This document shows, piece by piece, positions 40,950 to 50,060 of a DNA stretch of 64,000 nucleotides. The stretch is from Trichomonas vaginalis G3. Taxonomy: Eukaryota > Parabasalia > Trichomonadida > Trichomonadidae. The DNA lies in NCBI RefSeq assembly GCF_026262505.1, contig NC_067206.1, positions 7,096,879-7,160,878 of the forward strand, read 5' to 3'. The notes beneath the pieces were generated by a model. It saw nothing but the letters and a program-made list of their open reading frames with translations, was not told the origin of the DNA and made no database searches. How positions within the stretch are numbered: the stretch's first letter is position 1; each line of letters starts with the position of its first letter. Position numbers and translations under genes: made by a program.

Positions 40950-43900
40950 TTATATGTCATAATAGAACCCACGTGGACCAAGCTTTACTTTCTTCCTGAC
41001 TGAGTTTTTAACTCTTCTTTTTCCTTCATTGCCCTCTGCTTGAAGTTGTTGCATCTTTGCATTATGTTCATCTAGTATGTTGCAAATTTCCCATGTCCTT
41101 TTTGCCTTTTGGCTCTGGTCGCCCATCTCAGGTAACCTATATCCTAGAAAGAGTTTGTCATAGTTTGTATTTGAGTCTTTGCGTATTGTTTGCATGACTC
41201 TTTCCTGAGTTTCCGGTTCAAGCTCTTCAAACAGAGCTTGTCCATATGGAATAAGCTCGTTTCCAAATATATGTTTTTGTAGCCATTCTGGTTTTCTTTC
41301 CATGTTACCAACTATATCTTTTGTGAATGGGAAAGCTTTTACCCAATCTTTCAGTCTTTCGTCATTTATTTCTGTAGTTGGTTTTATTTTGTCAAGGAAC
41401 ATGTTTTTCAATACTAACATTTCATTTGGTACTGTCCATTTGAGTTTTCTTAAATATTCATCCCTTCTCGGTTCATTGTCTGCAAAGTAAGTTTTTATGA
41501 CATTTTGTAAACTTTCATTTGCAAGGTCATGTACAATAGGTTCTCTTCCTTCTGTCTCCCTAACTTTCTTTCTAAACTCTTCACCAAATATACCATCTTT
41601 ATGGTTCTGTGTAGTTCTTTGAGATAAATGTTTTAGAACGTCAGGTGTTATATTTCCATCAGCCATGTTCATTTCATACTGGTTCAAAATATCTGCATCT
41701 TTCATATCTTTCAATGGCATTAAAGCCGCGCTTAAAATACCAGCTATATCTGGTTCACCATTGACTTCCATTGCGTCTACAACTTCTTGGAATTGTGGTT
41801 GTAAGTTTATGAACCACCTATCCTGGTTAGCTTTATGACCCCATCTCATTGTAGTTCCATCGTCTGCAGAAACAAAAGTAGGTTTGTTTCCATCTTGGTT
41901 AGGTTCTGAATGAACTTTAAACAATGTTTCATTTCTATATGTTTTCTTGAAATTTAACCTTTTATTTTCACCGAGTTCAGCCAAAGATTGAACGTTAAAT
42001 GCTCGTAAGTAAAAAGGGTTGTTGTATTTGTGTACATTTTCTTTCAGTACTTCCATTCTATGCTGAATATTTTCATCTGGTGTTGGAGTCTTTTGTATGT
42101 CGGCAAACATTTTTCGATATTCTTCTACTATGTCAGCCGAATTTTTTTTAGACTCTTGGAAATATTCCATATTCTCCGCATACTCTTGTTGAGGGTCAAG
42201 ATTTTTCGGCTGTTCCAAATCTTCATCTAGTTCTGTGAAGTTAGTTTCCAAAGGAAGGACTTGTTCGTTTCCTTCAGGCTCTTCTAGCTGTTGTTGCTGA
42301 ACTATTTCTTCCATGTCTGGTTGTATCTGAACTTCTTCCTGTGGAGTTTCTTGTACCTCATCTGCTGGCATTTCATATATTCCGAGACCGTTTTCAACAA
42401 TTTCCCTATCTACGTCATCCGCATTCATAAGCTTTTGTTCTTTCGTTCCGTCTCTATTTTTTACGCGTTTCATGACGAAAGTTGAATTGTCATTTAGCTC
42501 TGACATCAAATATCTCGGAGTAAATTCATCCATGTCATTTGGATGATATGCTATTAAATCATATCCCTTAGCGAGCTTGTATTTTCCAGGTTTGAGATTA
42601 TATCCGTTTTGGTGCTGAGCCATAAAGCTAAATAGGTTCGGGTCAGTATTTCCATCCTTGAACTTTCCAATAGCTTCTTTATATCTGTCACTAAAGTCAA
42701 CAGTATCTGGGAAACCACACTCTTCTTTAAGCATTTTTAAGAATTCTTGGTTTCCTTGTTCTCTACTTCTTTTATGTCCTTGCTCTGTTTGTGGTTGTTG
42801 TTGTGCAGGGTTTTGAACTGTTGGTTGCTGTGCTGGTTGTTGTGTTGGTTGTTGTGCTGGTTGTGGAGGTGGTTGTTGTGCTGGTTGTTGTGTTGGTTGT
42901 TGTGTTGGTTTTGGTGCATGCCTGTGTCTGTGTCCATGTGACGATGTAAATGTTCTAGGTAGTCCTGGTGCAGGTGCTTCTCTTGGAGGGTTTGGTGGTA
43001 TATAAATTCCAACAGCTGGTATATAAGTTCCACCAGCTGGCACATATGTTCCATCTGCAGCGTAATGTCCTACCTGACTTTTCGTTCTTAAGAAAGCATT
43101 TACTAGGTCTGTTTTGGTCTGTTGTAACTCTTTTTCTTGACTTTTCACAACAGTTGCTCTAACGGCGTCATAGGCACTTTGAACTGCCTGTCTCGTTGCT
43201 GCATCTGTTATTTTCGTCATATTTTGTGCTACTTCTTTTAACTCTTTGTCGAAACCTTCAGACTTCAGTTTCTTTCCAGATGAGAAGTCGTTCACTTGTT
43301 TCACCTTACTATGAAGAGCTTCGAAGGCGTTCTTAAAGTCAGCATTTGTTAAAGCTTCATTTGAACTGTCTTCATCCGCTTGTATTTTTGTCCTTATTGA
43401 CCCTATGAGTTGGGCTGCTTTAGCGTTGGCTTGGGCATCTAACCAGTCATTGTTAGCTTTTATATATTCTGCGCTTTTCATTGCCTTTTGCATGGCTGCG
43501 TCGTTATTTTTACTTTCTTGTGCTAAGTTTTCATACTGTACGGTTTGGTTTTGCAACTGTAAAAGTTTTTCTGCCTTTACATTTGCTTCAACTTCTTTTT
43601 TATACTCATCGCTATCCATATATGTCTTCAGGGCTTTTTGTTTTATCTCTTCATCTTTCAGTATTTTATATTGAGTAGTATGGTTTTTCAAATTTATGAC
43701 ATCTTGTTCCATTTTTGCTACTTCTGCTGCTTTTTCTGACACTTTTTTCGCATATTCCTCTGTACTTAGTTCTTTCAGTTGTTCTTCTTTCTTCTTTTTC
43801 TCTACGTTTAACTCATTGAGTTTCTTTGTGTGTCTGTCATATTCTAGTTTCTTTTCGTTTTCACTTATTTGCTTCTGTATGTCTATGTTTGACTTTTTGA

Positions 43901-44195
43901 CATCTGCTATTTGATTTTTGAGTGAACTCAAATTCATTTGACTTTGAGGGTTATATGCTGTTCCGTCTGCAGCTCCACCATAGCCTGCCATTTTCGCTAA
44001 AAGTGCCGCTCTTAAACCTCCACTCTGTGCACCAAGAACTCGGTTTAAAAGCATAGGATTGCTTGACATTTGTTGCAACATAGTGGGGTCATTCAGCATT
44101 TGTTGTTGCAACTGTTGTTGTGGTGTCAGTTTTACTATTGGATGTTTCAATGCTCTCTTCCTCTTACGTATATTCTTACGTAGCTTACGTGGCAT
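40950..44195 (-). CDS. Gene A: large coiled-coil/Pro-Gln-rich protein, intact copy
   Basis: The product has 1,081 residues. Very basic N-terminus (PRKLRKNIRKRKRALKHP, like a DNA-binding or nuclear-import tail), a Gln/Met-rich patch, long charged coiled coil (about 80-370), PAGGTYIPAVGIYIPP repeats, HGHRHRH and a QQPxQQP tract (about 420-480), then a largely helical C-terminal half ending in a basic patch (RRVKNSVRKKVKLGPR). No polymerase, integrase, protease or ATPase motif is visible. A core/DNA-condensing or tegument-like virion protein would fit the basic ends, but this is speculation. TTCACTT initiator 9 bases before the ATG. First gene of the arm. Confidence 0.7.
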   Translation of the reverse strand: MPRKLRKNIRKRKRALKHPIVKLTPQQQLQQQMLNDPTMLQQMSSNPMLLNRVLGAQSGGLRAALLAKMAGYGGAADGTAYNPQSQMNLSSLKNQIADVKKSNIDIQKQISENEKKLEYDRHTKKLNELNVEKKKKEEQLKELSTEEYAKKVSEKAAEVAKMEQDVINLKNHTTQYKILKDEEIKQKALKTYMDSDEYKKEVEANVKAEKLLQLQNQTVQYENLAQESKNNDAAMQKAMKSAEYIKANNDWLDAQANAKAAQLIGSIRTKIQADEDSSNEALTNADFKNAFEALHSKVKQVNDFSSGKKLKSEGFDKELKEVAQNMTKITDAATRQAVQSAYDAVRATVVKSQEKELQQTKTDLVNAFLRTKSQVGHYAADGTYVPAGGTYIPAVGIYIPPNPPREAPAPGLPRTFTSSHGHRHRHAPKPTQQPTQQPAQQPPPQPAQQPTQQPAQQPTVQNPAQQQPQTEQGHKRSREQGNQEFLKMLKEECGFPDTVDFSDRYKEAIGKFKDGNTDPNLFSFMAQHQNGYNLKPGKYKLAKGYDLIAYHPNDMDEFTPRYLMSELNDNSTFVMKRVKNRDGTKEQKLMNADDVDREIVENGLGIYEMPADEVQETPQEEVQIQPDMEEIVQQQQLEEPEGNEQVLPLETNFTELDEDLEQPKNLDPQQEYAENMEYFQESKKNSADIVEEYRKMFADIQKTPTPDENIQHRMEVLKENVHKYNNPFYLRAFNVQSLAELGENKRLNFKKTYRNETLFKVHSEPNQDGNKPTFVSADDGTTMRWGHKANQDRWFINLQPQFQEVVDAMEVNGEPDIAGILSAALMPLKDMKDADILNQYEMNMADGNITPDVLKHLSQRTTQNHKDGIFGEEFRKKVRETEGREPIVHDLANESLQNVIKTYFADNEPRRDEYLRKLKWTVPNEMLVLKNMFLDKIKPTTEINDERLKDWVKAFPFTKDIVGNMERKPEWLQKHIFGNELIPYGQALFEELEPETQERVMQTIRKDSNTNYDKLFLGYRLPEMGDQSQKAKRTWEICNILDEHNAKMQQLQAEGNEGKRRVKNSVRKKVKLGPRGFYYDI

Positions 44196-44224
44196 TTTAA
44201 GTGAAGTTAAAAAGCGGTTTTTGA

Positions 44225-44530
44225 CAGATGTTTATTGTGACTTCTTCGTAAAGACTTTGTTAAGACTTCTTCGTAAAGACTTTGTTGAGATTTCTTCGTA
44301 AAGACTTTGTTGAGATTTCTTCGTAAATGACCCAAAAATATATTTTAGGTGAAGAGGTGAGATTTCACCTCTTTTTTCACCTCATTTCTCACCTCTTGAA
44401 TTTTCATGAATTTCTTCGTAAAGACTTTGTTAAGACTTCTTCATCTAATTTCTCATGAACTTTCTTGTCTATGTTTTGTTGAGATTTCTTCGTAAAGACT
44501 TTGTTGAGATTTCTTCGTAAATGACCCTAG
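44225..44530. repeat. 24-25-bp units around one palindromic module, upstream of right gene A
   Basis: ACTTCTTCGTAAAGACTTTG units in near-tandem, interrupted by a palindromic module near 44350-44400. Same layout as 15725-16010 in the left arm. Confidence 0.7.
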
Positions 44531-44540
44531 TAGTATATTT

Positions 44541-44980
44541 TTGGTGTAAATTTCATGAAAATTCAACGGGTGAAAAATTAGGTGAAAAAACAGGTGAAAT
44601 CTCACCTCTTCACCTAAAATATATTTTTGGTGTAAATTTCATGAAAATTCAAGAGGGTGAAAAATTAGGTGAAAAAACAGGTGAAATCTCACCTCTTCAC
44701 CTAAAATATATTTTTGGTGTAAATTTCATGAAAATTCAAGAGGGTGAAAAATTAGGTGAAAAAACAGGTGAAATCTCACCTCTTCACCTAAAATATATTT
44801 TTGGTGTAAATTTCATGAAAATTCAAGAGGGTGAAAAATTAGGTGAAAAAACAGGTGAAATCTCACCTCTTCACCTAAACATTATTTTGGTGTAAATTTC
44901 ATGAAAATTCAAGAGGTGAGAAAAGAGGTGAAAAAACAGGTGAAATCTCACCTCTTCACCTAAACATTATTTTTGGTGTA
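44541..44980. repeat. Five palindromic modules in tandem, 87-bp period
   Basis: GGTGTAAATTTCATGAAAAT, then three AGGTGA-type blocks, then TCACCTCTTCACCT and AAAATATATTTTT, repeated at about 44543, 44629, 44716, 44803 and 44889. Because 87 is divisible by 3, an open frame of 124 codons runs through the array; it is regarded as incidental. Confidence 0.8.
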
Positions 44981-45029
44981 AAATTCTGAGTAAAATGACA
45001 GATGGAACACATACTTTTTCAGTAAGTAC

Positions 45030-45092
45030 ATATGGGGTAGAAAAGAGGGTAGAAAACGGGGTAGATATACCCTTCTACCCTAAAATTATTTT
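45030..45092. repeat. Palindromic module, fully switched GGGTAGA/TCTACCC variant
   Basis: Three GGGTAGA blocks, then TACCCTTCTACCC and TAAAATTATTTTTG. Matches the common module block for block, with AGGTGA replaced by GGGTAGA and TCACCT by TCTACCC on both sides. Confidence 0.8.
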
Positions 45093-45104
45093 TGTCTGAT
45101 TTAC

Positions 45105-45395
45105 GCTCATTACGATGAAGTTTTGACAAAGTCTTTACGAAGAAATCTTGACAAAGTCTTTACGAAGAAATCTTGACAAAGTCTTTACGATGAAGTTTTG
45201 ACAAAGTCTTTACGATGAAGTTTTGACAAAGTCTTTACGATGAAGTTTTGACAAAGTCTTTACGATGAAATCTTGACAAAGTCTTTACGATGAAATCTTG
45301 ACAAAGTCTTTACGATGAAATTCATGAAAATTCAAGAGGTGAAAAATGAGGTGAAAAAACAGGTGAAATCTCACCTCTTCACCTAAAATATATTT
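45105..45395. repeat. Tandem 24-25-bp units and terminal palindromic module
   Basis: About eight units TTTTGACAAAGTCTTTACGA(T/A)GAA, followed by a palindromic module at about 45335-45395. Mirror counterpart of the left-end array. Confidence 0.75.
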
Positions 45396-45548
45396 TTATT
45401 GAATTCTGTATAATATTCTGAGTAATATGACAGATGTTTATATAACACTTTCTCCGGTTTATAGGACCTCTCTCATATTCTATCTTGTCATATCAAAACT
45501 CATAGTCATGTTTGTCCTCTAAGACTTCATTTATACTAAACATCTTCA

Positions 45549-45579
45549 GGGCTAGAAGGCACGAAGTGCCTGGAAGCCC
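45549..45579. repeat. Terminal GC-rich segmented hairpin (right end)
   Basis: Exact reverse complement of 15008-15038, followed by CACTTCC and T28. Marks the right boundary of the element. Confidence 0.8.
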
Positions 45580-45584
45580 CACTT

Positions 45585-45617
<33 letters not shown>

Positions 45618-45802
45618 TTGAGGGAAAAAGTCACGCGAAAAATTGTAATTTTTTATTACCATATAAACCAGATTTTTTTACCTTGGGGTACGTTTCCCAG
45701 CGGTTATTAACCAGAATCGCCCAGCTTAAAAAGCTCCTTACGATTCAAGATTTTAAAGCAATTTTTATGATTATTAAAGAAAATTTCAAGCATTTAATGT
45801 AA

Positions 45803-45874
45803 GGGGGTGTGGCTCAGTGGTAGAGTGCGACTTTAGCATAGTTGAGGCCGGGGGTTCGATTCCCCCCATCTCCA
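45803..45874 (+). tRNA. tRNA-Ala (anticodon AGC)
   Basis: The 72 bases fold into a complete cloverleaf. The acceptor stem GGGGGTG pairs with CATCTCC and contains the G3-U70 pair that marks alanine tRNAs. The D arm is GCTC/GAGT, the anticodon stem CGACT/AGTTG with loop TTAGCAT (anticodon 45835-45837), the T arm GGGGG/CCCCC with TTCGATT. Internal A box (TGGCTCAGTGG) and B box (GGTTCGATTCC) are both present and a T5 polymerase III terminator follows directly (45875-45879). No CCA is encoded, as usual in eukaryotes. It lies 188 bp outside the Maverick right end. Confidence 0.95.
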
Positions 45875-46160
45875 TTTTTGCCCTTTGAAGTATCCTATCC
45901 AATTAAATATTCTATTCCGAGAGAATAAGGACCATATTCAGTATCTATCTATATTTAATATCTACTTTTTCTACAATATTAGCTACAATTAAACTAAATT
46001 TAGATCCAATTCGAACAAAGTTCTTTAATGTCTCGCTTATTAAGCCTTGAAAACATGTGTAAATTCATGGCTGATGAAATATTTATTCATTAATTAATAT
46101 AAATCAAAAAATTTATTTTTTGCAAACATAAATTTCATATTATCAGTTAAATCGCTATTC

Positions 46161-47168
46161 CTATTTTGGAACTTCATCTAGAGGTGGCATTGGATGACCA
46201 TTTGGCAACTTATCCATCTTGAATAACTCAGAGAAACAAGGATGTTGCATGCATTGAGCTGCGGTAAATCTTTTCTTTGGAGAATAGACGAAAATATTAT
46301 TAAGTAAATCAATAATATCATCTGGAGTATGTGAAGGAAGCAAAATTTGAAGAGGTTTTCTCTTATATTGTGTTGTTGGTGAGAATTTGACATTCATATC
46401 TTGGATATCCTCTGGAGTTGGTGTTCCAAGTATATTCATCGTAAGATCGATCATTTCTTCGGAGGTTCTTGAAGCAAATATTGGATTTACACCGCGTAAC
46501 ATTCTTGTTATAACACATCCTGCAGACCATATATCCATAGGTGCTCCGCATGTTTCAGAATGTAAGAAACTCTCAATTGCTCGATATAATCGGGATCCAG
46601 CATAACATATTGAATTTTGACCAAGCTTAGGCCTTTTTGCAGAACCAAAATCGCATATCTTTAAAACGCCTGTTTCTGGATCGATAAGCAAGTTTGATGT
46701 TTTTATATCGCGATGAATGTAGCCAATTGTATGCATATGATTAAGTCCGGAGAACATTTGATAAGCAAACAATTTGACTAAAATAATAGGAATGTGATCA
46801 TGGTTCTTGACAAATTTCATATCAAAGTTTGAAAGATTTTCTGGTAAATATTCCATGACAATGTTTTCAACGTCTCGATCGTATTTTTTATCATGTGTCT
46901 GAAAATGTCTTCTCAGTTTCACACAATTATGATGATGCAATCTTAACATCACTTTAATTTCTCTGCTACGAATTTTAGGGTCTTGTGGGATGCACTTTAT
47001 CGCACAAGTTTCATCATTTAGCCCGATGGCCAGATATACTATTCCGAATGATCCTTGATCAATTACACTAACAGATTTAAATGCCTTTCCTACTTTGACT
47101 GGACATTTTGGCATTGGAAGTTTTTCTTTCTTTGCTTTGTCATCCATGCTCTTGGCGTTTTCTGTCAT
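46161..47168 (-). CDS. GSK3/shaggy-family protein kinase (CMGC)
   Basis: The product has 335 residues from ATG 47168; a further upstream in-frame ATG (47231) adds a basic hydrophobic leader and is less likely. Landmarks: glycine loop DQGSFGIVYLA, ATP lysine in CAIKCIP, alpha-C REIKVMLRLHHHNCVKLR (close to the GSK3 RELQIMRKLDHCNIV), HRDIKTSNLLID, DFGSAK (a GSK3 signature), activation loop CYAGSRLYRAIES where GSK3 has CSRYYRAPE, and the CMGC insert. The APE proline is changed (AIE), and the activation-loop tyrosine pair is LY rather than YY. Probably a divergent active kinase; its substrates are unknown. Confidence 0.9.
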   Translation of the reverse strand: MTENAKSMDDKAKKEKLPMPKCPVKVGKAFKSVSVIDQGSFGIVYLAIGLNDETCAIKCIPQDPKIRSREIKVMLRLHHHNCVKLRRHFQTHDKKYDRDVENIVMEYLPENLSNFDMKFVKNHDHIPIILVKLFAYQMFSGLNHMHTIGYIHRDIKTSNLLIDPETGVLKICDFGSAKRPKLGQNSICYAGSRLYRAIESFLHSETCGAPMDIWSAGCVITRMLRGVNPIFASRTSEEMIDLTMNILGTPTPEDIQDMNVKFSPTTQYKRKPLQILLPSHTPDDIIDLLNNIFVYSPKKRFTAAQCMQHPCFSELFKMDKLPNGHPMPPLDEVPK

Positions 47169-47670
47169 ATTTTTTGAAAAAATCTTAACCACCTTACATT
47201 TTACGAAAACTATTTTATAGATCAATATCACACCATAAAATTAAAAAACGAGATTTGAGACCATCTTCAATTTTTTCTGACAATTTTTACATTTAAAATT
47301 TCAAAAATGATGCTTCCCATGATATAGATCCGTTGTTAAAATCCGAAACAGACAAAAAAACTCTAACGTATTTCCAATAATTTTTAATTATTTTTGATAC
47401 ATGCAAATTGATCTCTTATATTGATTGAATAATGTCAAAAGTTACGAGTAATTTACAAGAGTGGGGGACAAACTCGCCCATTGTCACTTTTTCATTAACC
47501 TTAAACTTGTAATTTTCATTATTTTTAATTAACCTTATTTCTTTCCCAATTCCTGATTTATTTTATTCACTTACTATTAAAAGTCACATTTTAATAAAAT
47601 ATAATAATTTATTTATAGCATTTTTTACTATACTGTAATAAAAAATTAATTATAATAAATTAAATGTTTA

Positions 47671-49112
47671 TTAAATCAAATGTTTTCTTTGCAATAATAT
47701 TTTTAATGTTGAGTAAACAATGTTGGGATCAAGTGTATCATTTTTCAGACCTTTCTGAACAGCTTCAAGCATACTGATGCATTCGACTTTTTTAAATTGT
47801 GTCATTTCTTCGAAATCTCTTGTGACTTTTTTGATAACTTTAACACTTCTCTCTGAATCCAGACCTTTAATTTGCAACTTAATCAGGAATGAAGGAACAA
47901 CACTGGAATATAACTCGATGACAAGTTCATCGAGTCGAAGATTTCGCCTTTCTGGGAAGTACTGGTGCTTCAAAACCTTGAAATGTGATTCCGAGATGTT
48001 GTTTGTTCCATCTCCTTCATTTCTATAGCGAAGCATCCACCTGTCAAGATGATGGCGCCACTGTCGGTCAAAGTATTCACGGGCAGCAGGTTCCTCATTT
48101 AAAATTTCTTCTAAATTGTTGTAAACTTCATCAGGATCAATTTCTTCCTCTTCAGAACCAAAGACCAATAACTTCATTAAGTTATAGAAAGTTTCGAAGT
48201 TGGAACGATCTTGAAACTTTTCAGCCTTTCTCATGACAGCGCGCAACACATGAACGCCACACCAAATGATCTGGCATAAGGGGATGGCTGTTTCAACAGC
48301 ATTTGTGATTTGAGGTGCGCAGTCCATTGAAAAATAAGATGGTTCGCGATTGATGGAGCCAAAATATGCTGTGAGACAAACTTGTATATTTTCACTTGTG
48401 TCGGGCCAAACGAAAAAATACAAAAACGGAAAAAAATTGATTCCGCGAATTTGCCAGTGACGGCATAAAATGGTATGCGAGAGCGCAAGAGCTTATAAGT
48501 GGAATCAATGTGATAAGTTTGTATTTGATGTGAAAAAGCATTTGCTTCGAATGGGGCGTAATAGAAAATCATACGATCTGGCTCGTGAATAAACTCGATG
48601 AGATCATCCGGAGAATGACTCTTAACCATGTCGACAAAAATTGCAAGAGATGTAACATCATCCGCTGAGAAACGGGTATTGATTGCATGAAGGCGTTTAG
48701 AAAACTTTTTTAAAGCATCTGTAGATTGTTGAAACATTTCCGGAATGATCCCACTATCAAATGGGATATTAAGATCTTTGAAACACCTTAATTGTGCGTA
48801 AACACGGTCTTGATTTGATTCAAAATATCTTGTTAAATAAGATCTATAAAAATATGATGTAATTTGTTGTGATTTGTTTGGAAAAGGGGCAGAATGATTG
48901 TGGGTGTTAATACATTTTCGTATGTGGTACTTGTCATCGGGAAGTGTATCAACAAGGAAGCGACATGGACAATTCGGCCACTTACAATTAAATTGGATTT
49001 GATTTCTTTCTTTCCTAGTTTTATATGAATAACTACAATCTGCTTGGATTTCTTATTGCACTCTATACTTAAGCAACTCGATATATGTGAGTTCGTGATC
49101 TTGGATCTGCAT
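47671..49112 (-). pseudogene. MULE transposase, one stop codon and one frameshift
   Basis: Reading from ATG 49112: an N-terminal segment broken by TAA at 49053-49055, then a zinc-finger-like DNA-binding region (CKWPNCPCRF ... HIRKCINTHNHS, WRKY/FAR1-like C2H2 spacing), then the MULE catalytic domain. Catalytic-domain marks are HIDSTYKL, then after a frameshift near 48430-48475 SMDCAPQITNAVETAI and GVHVLRAVMRKAEKF, and NNISESHFKVLKH with the last acidic residue. About 475 residues if whole. It is presumably immobile now. Confidence 0.85.
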
Positions 49113-49272
49113 TAAAATGAAATGATTTGAAAGAATAAAGAATTTTGAATATATTGGTCTTATTTTGATAAGCTTGGTCGTGTTTTGAATAGCTTGGCCA
49201 TCTAATTCAATTATGATCTTTGAAAATTAGGTGAAATAAAACTAAACATAAATGTAAAACTAAGGATATGAA

Positions 49273-49723
49273 ATTTTGGTTGTACACCACTTGTATGTGC
49301 CGGATACCATTGTGTCAAATTTTTTCTGAAATTAACTTTAAAAGTACTAAGTAAGATCATGAGATATAGCAATATATGTTTAAACCAACTTATATTTTGG
49401 TTGTACACCACTTGTATGTGCCGGATACCATTGTGTCAATTTTTTTCTGAAATTAACTTTAAAAGTACTAAGTAAGATCATGAGATATAGCAATATATGT
49501 TTAAACCAACTTATATTTTGGTTGTACACCACTTGTATGTGCCGGATACCATTGTGTCAATTTTTTTCTGAAATTAACTTTAAAAGTACTAAGTAAGATC
49601 ATGAGATATAGCAATATATGTTTAAACCAACTTATATTTTGGTTGTACACCACTTGTATGTGCCGGATACCATTGTGTCAAATTTTTTCTGAAATTAACT
49701 TTAAAAGTACTAAGTAAGATCAT
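49273..49723. repeat. 121-bp minisatellite, 3.7 copies, inside the MULE
   Basis: The unit starts ATTTTGGTTGTACACCACTT; starts are at 49273, 49394, 49515 and 49636, spaced exactly 121 bp. Copies differ at only a few positions (for example T-run length), so the array is recent. It is subterminal in the element. Confidence 0.95.
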
Positions 49724-50060
49724 TTATTTTTGCATAATATAATGCCAATATGGTTTCTTTTGATTTTATTTCATTTATAAGCAAATCAGATTTACCCAAA
49801 AACTCCACTCCATAAGCGTTCATTTGCTAAATTAAAAAGTGACAATGGGCTAGTCTGTCCCTTTCTCTAATTTACAAAAAAAAGTATTGTTTAATAGGGA
49901 TTATTAGAAATTTACGTTCTAAAATAAGAGTCAACAATGAGAGTAATAAAAATTAAGAATAATTCAGATCATTTCGTATCCAAGATTAATTTCAAAAACG
50001 AATTAATTGGAAGTTAATTAAAAAAGATGAGATATTATTAAAATGACAGACAAATTTTAT

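Larger units (their letters stand above)
14975..45614. mobile_element. Maverick/Polinton-like element, composite with inverted arms, lacking replication genes
   Basis: Bounded on the left by A25 (14975-14999) plus GG.AGTGGGG and a GC hairpin, and on the right by the mirror image ending in T28 (45587-45614). ATATT occurs immediately outside both ends (14970-14974 and 45615-45619), a possible 5-bp target duplication. Contents: putative capsid proteins (B, D, E), a packaging-type ATPase, KilA-N proteins, GIY-YIG and HNH nucleases. This is the morphogenesis and accessory set of Mavericks/Polintons, which are numerous in T. vaginalis. No PolB, integrase or adenovirus-type protease is visible. Left (to about 24650) and right (from about 35600) arms are inverted near-identical copies. 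Confidence 0.7.
35600..45614 (-). repeat. Right inverted arm of the Maverick-like element
   Basis: Mirror image of 14975-24650, better preserved: A, C, D and the small gene are intact, while B, HNH and E are frameshifted. The terminal repeat region (44200-45580) differs from the left one in repeat number and order. Confidence 0.75.
47459..49867 (-). mobile_element. MULE (Mutator-like) DNA transposon, complete ends
   Basis: 2,409 bp. Terminal inverted repeats 47459-47492 and 49834-49867 match at 29 of 34 positions (shared core GCCCATTGTCACTTTTT). Both sides are flanked by the same 10 bases, TAATTTACAA (47449-47458 and 49868-49877), the 9-11-bp target duplication typical of MULEs. Inside are one transposase gene (broken) and a 121-bp minisatellite near the right end. 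Confidence 0.9.

Noticed and set aside
14975-45614. Search by eye for DNA polymerase B, retroviral-type integrase (zinc finger plus D,D35E) and adenovirus-type protease
   Set aside because: No motif set for any of them was recognised on either strand; absence is reported, not a gene.
45660-45790. Possible second structured RNA just upstream of the tRNA (GGGTACGTTTCCC...GCTTAAAAAGC)
   Set aside because: Short inverted segments do not make a cloverleaf and no box A/B pair is present.
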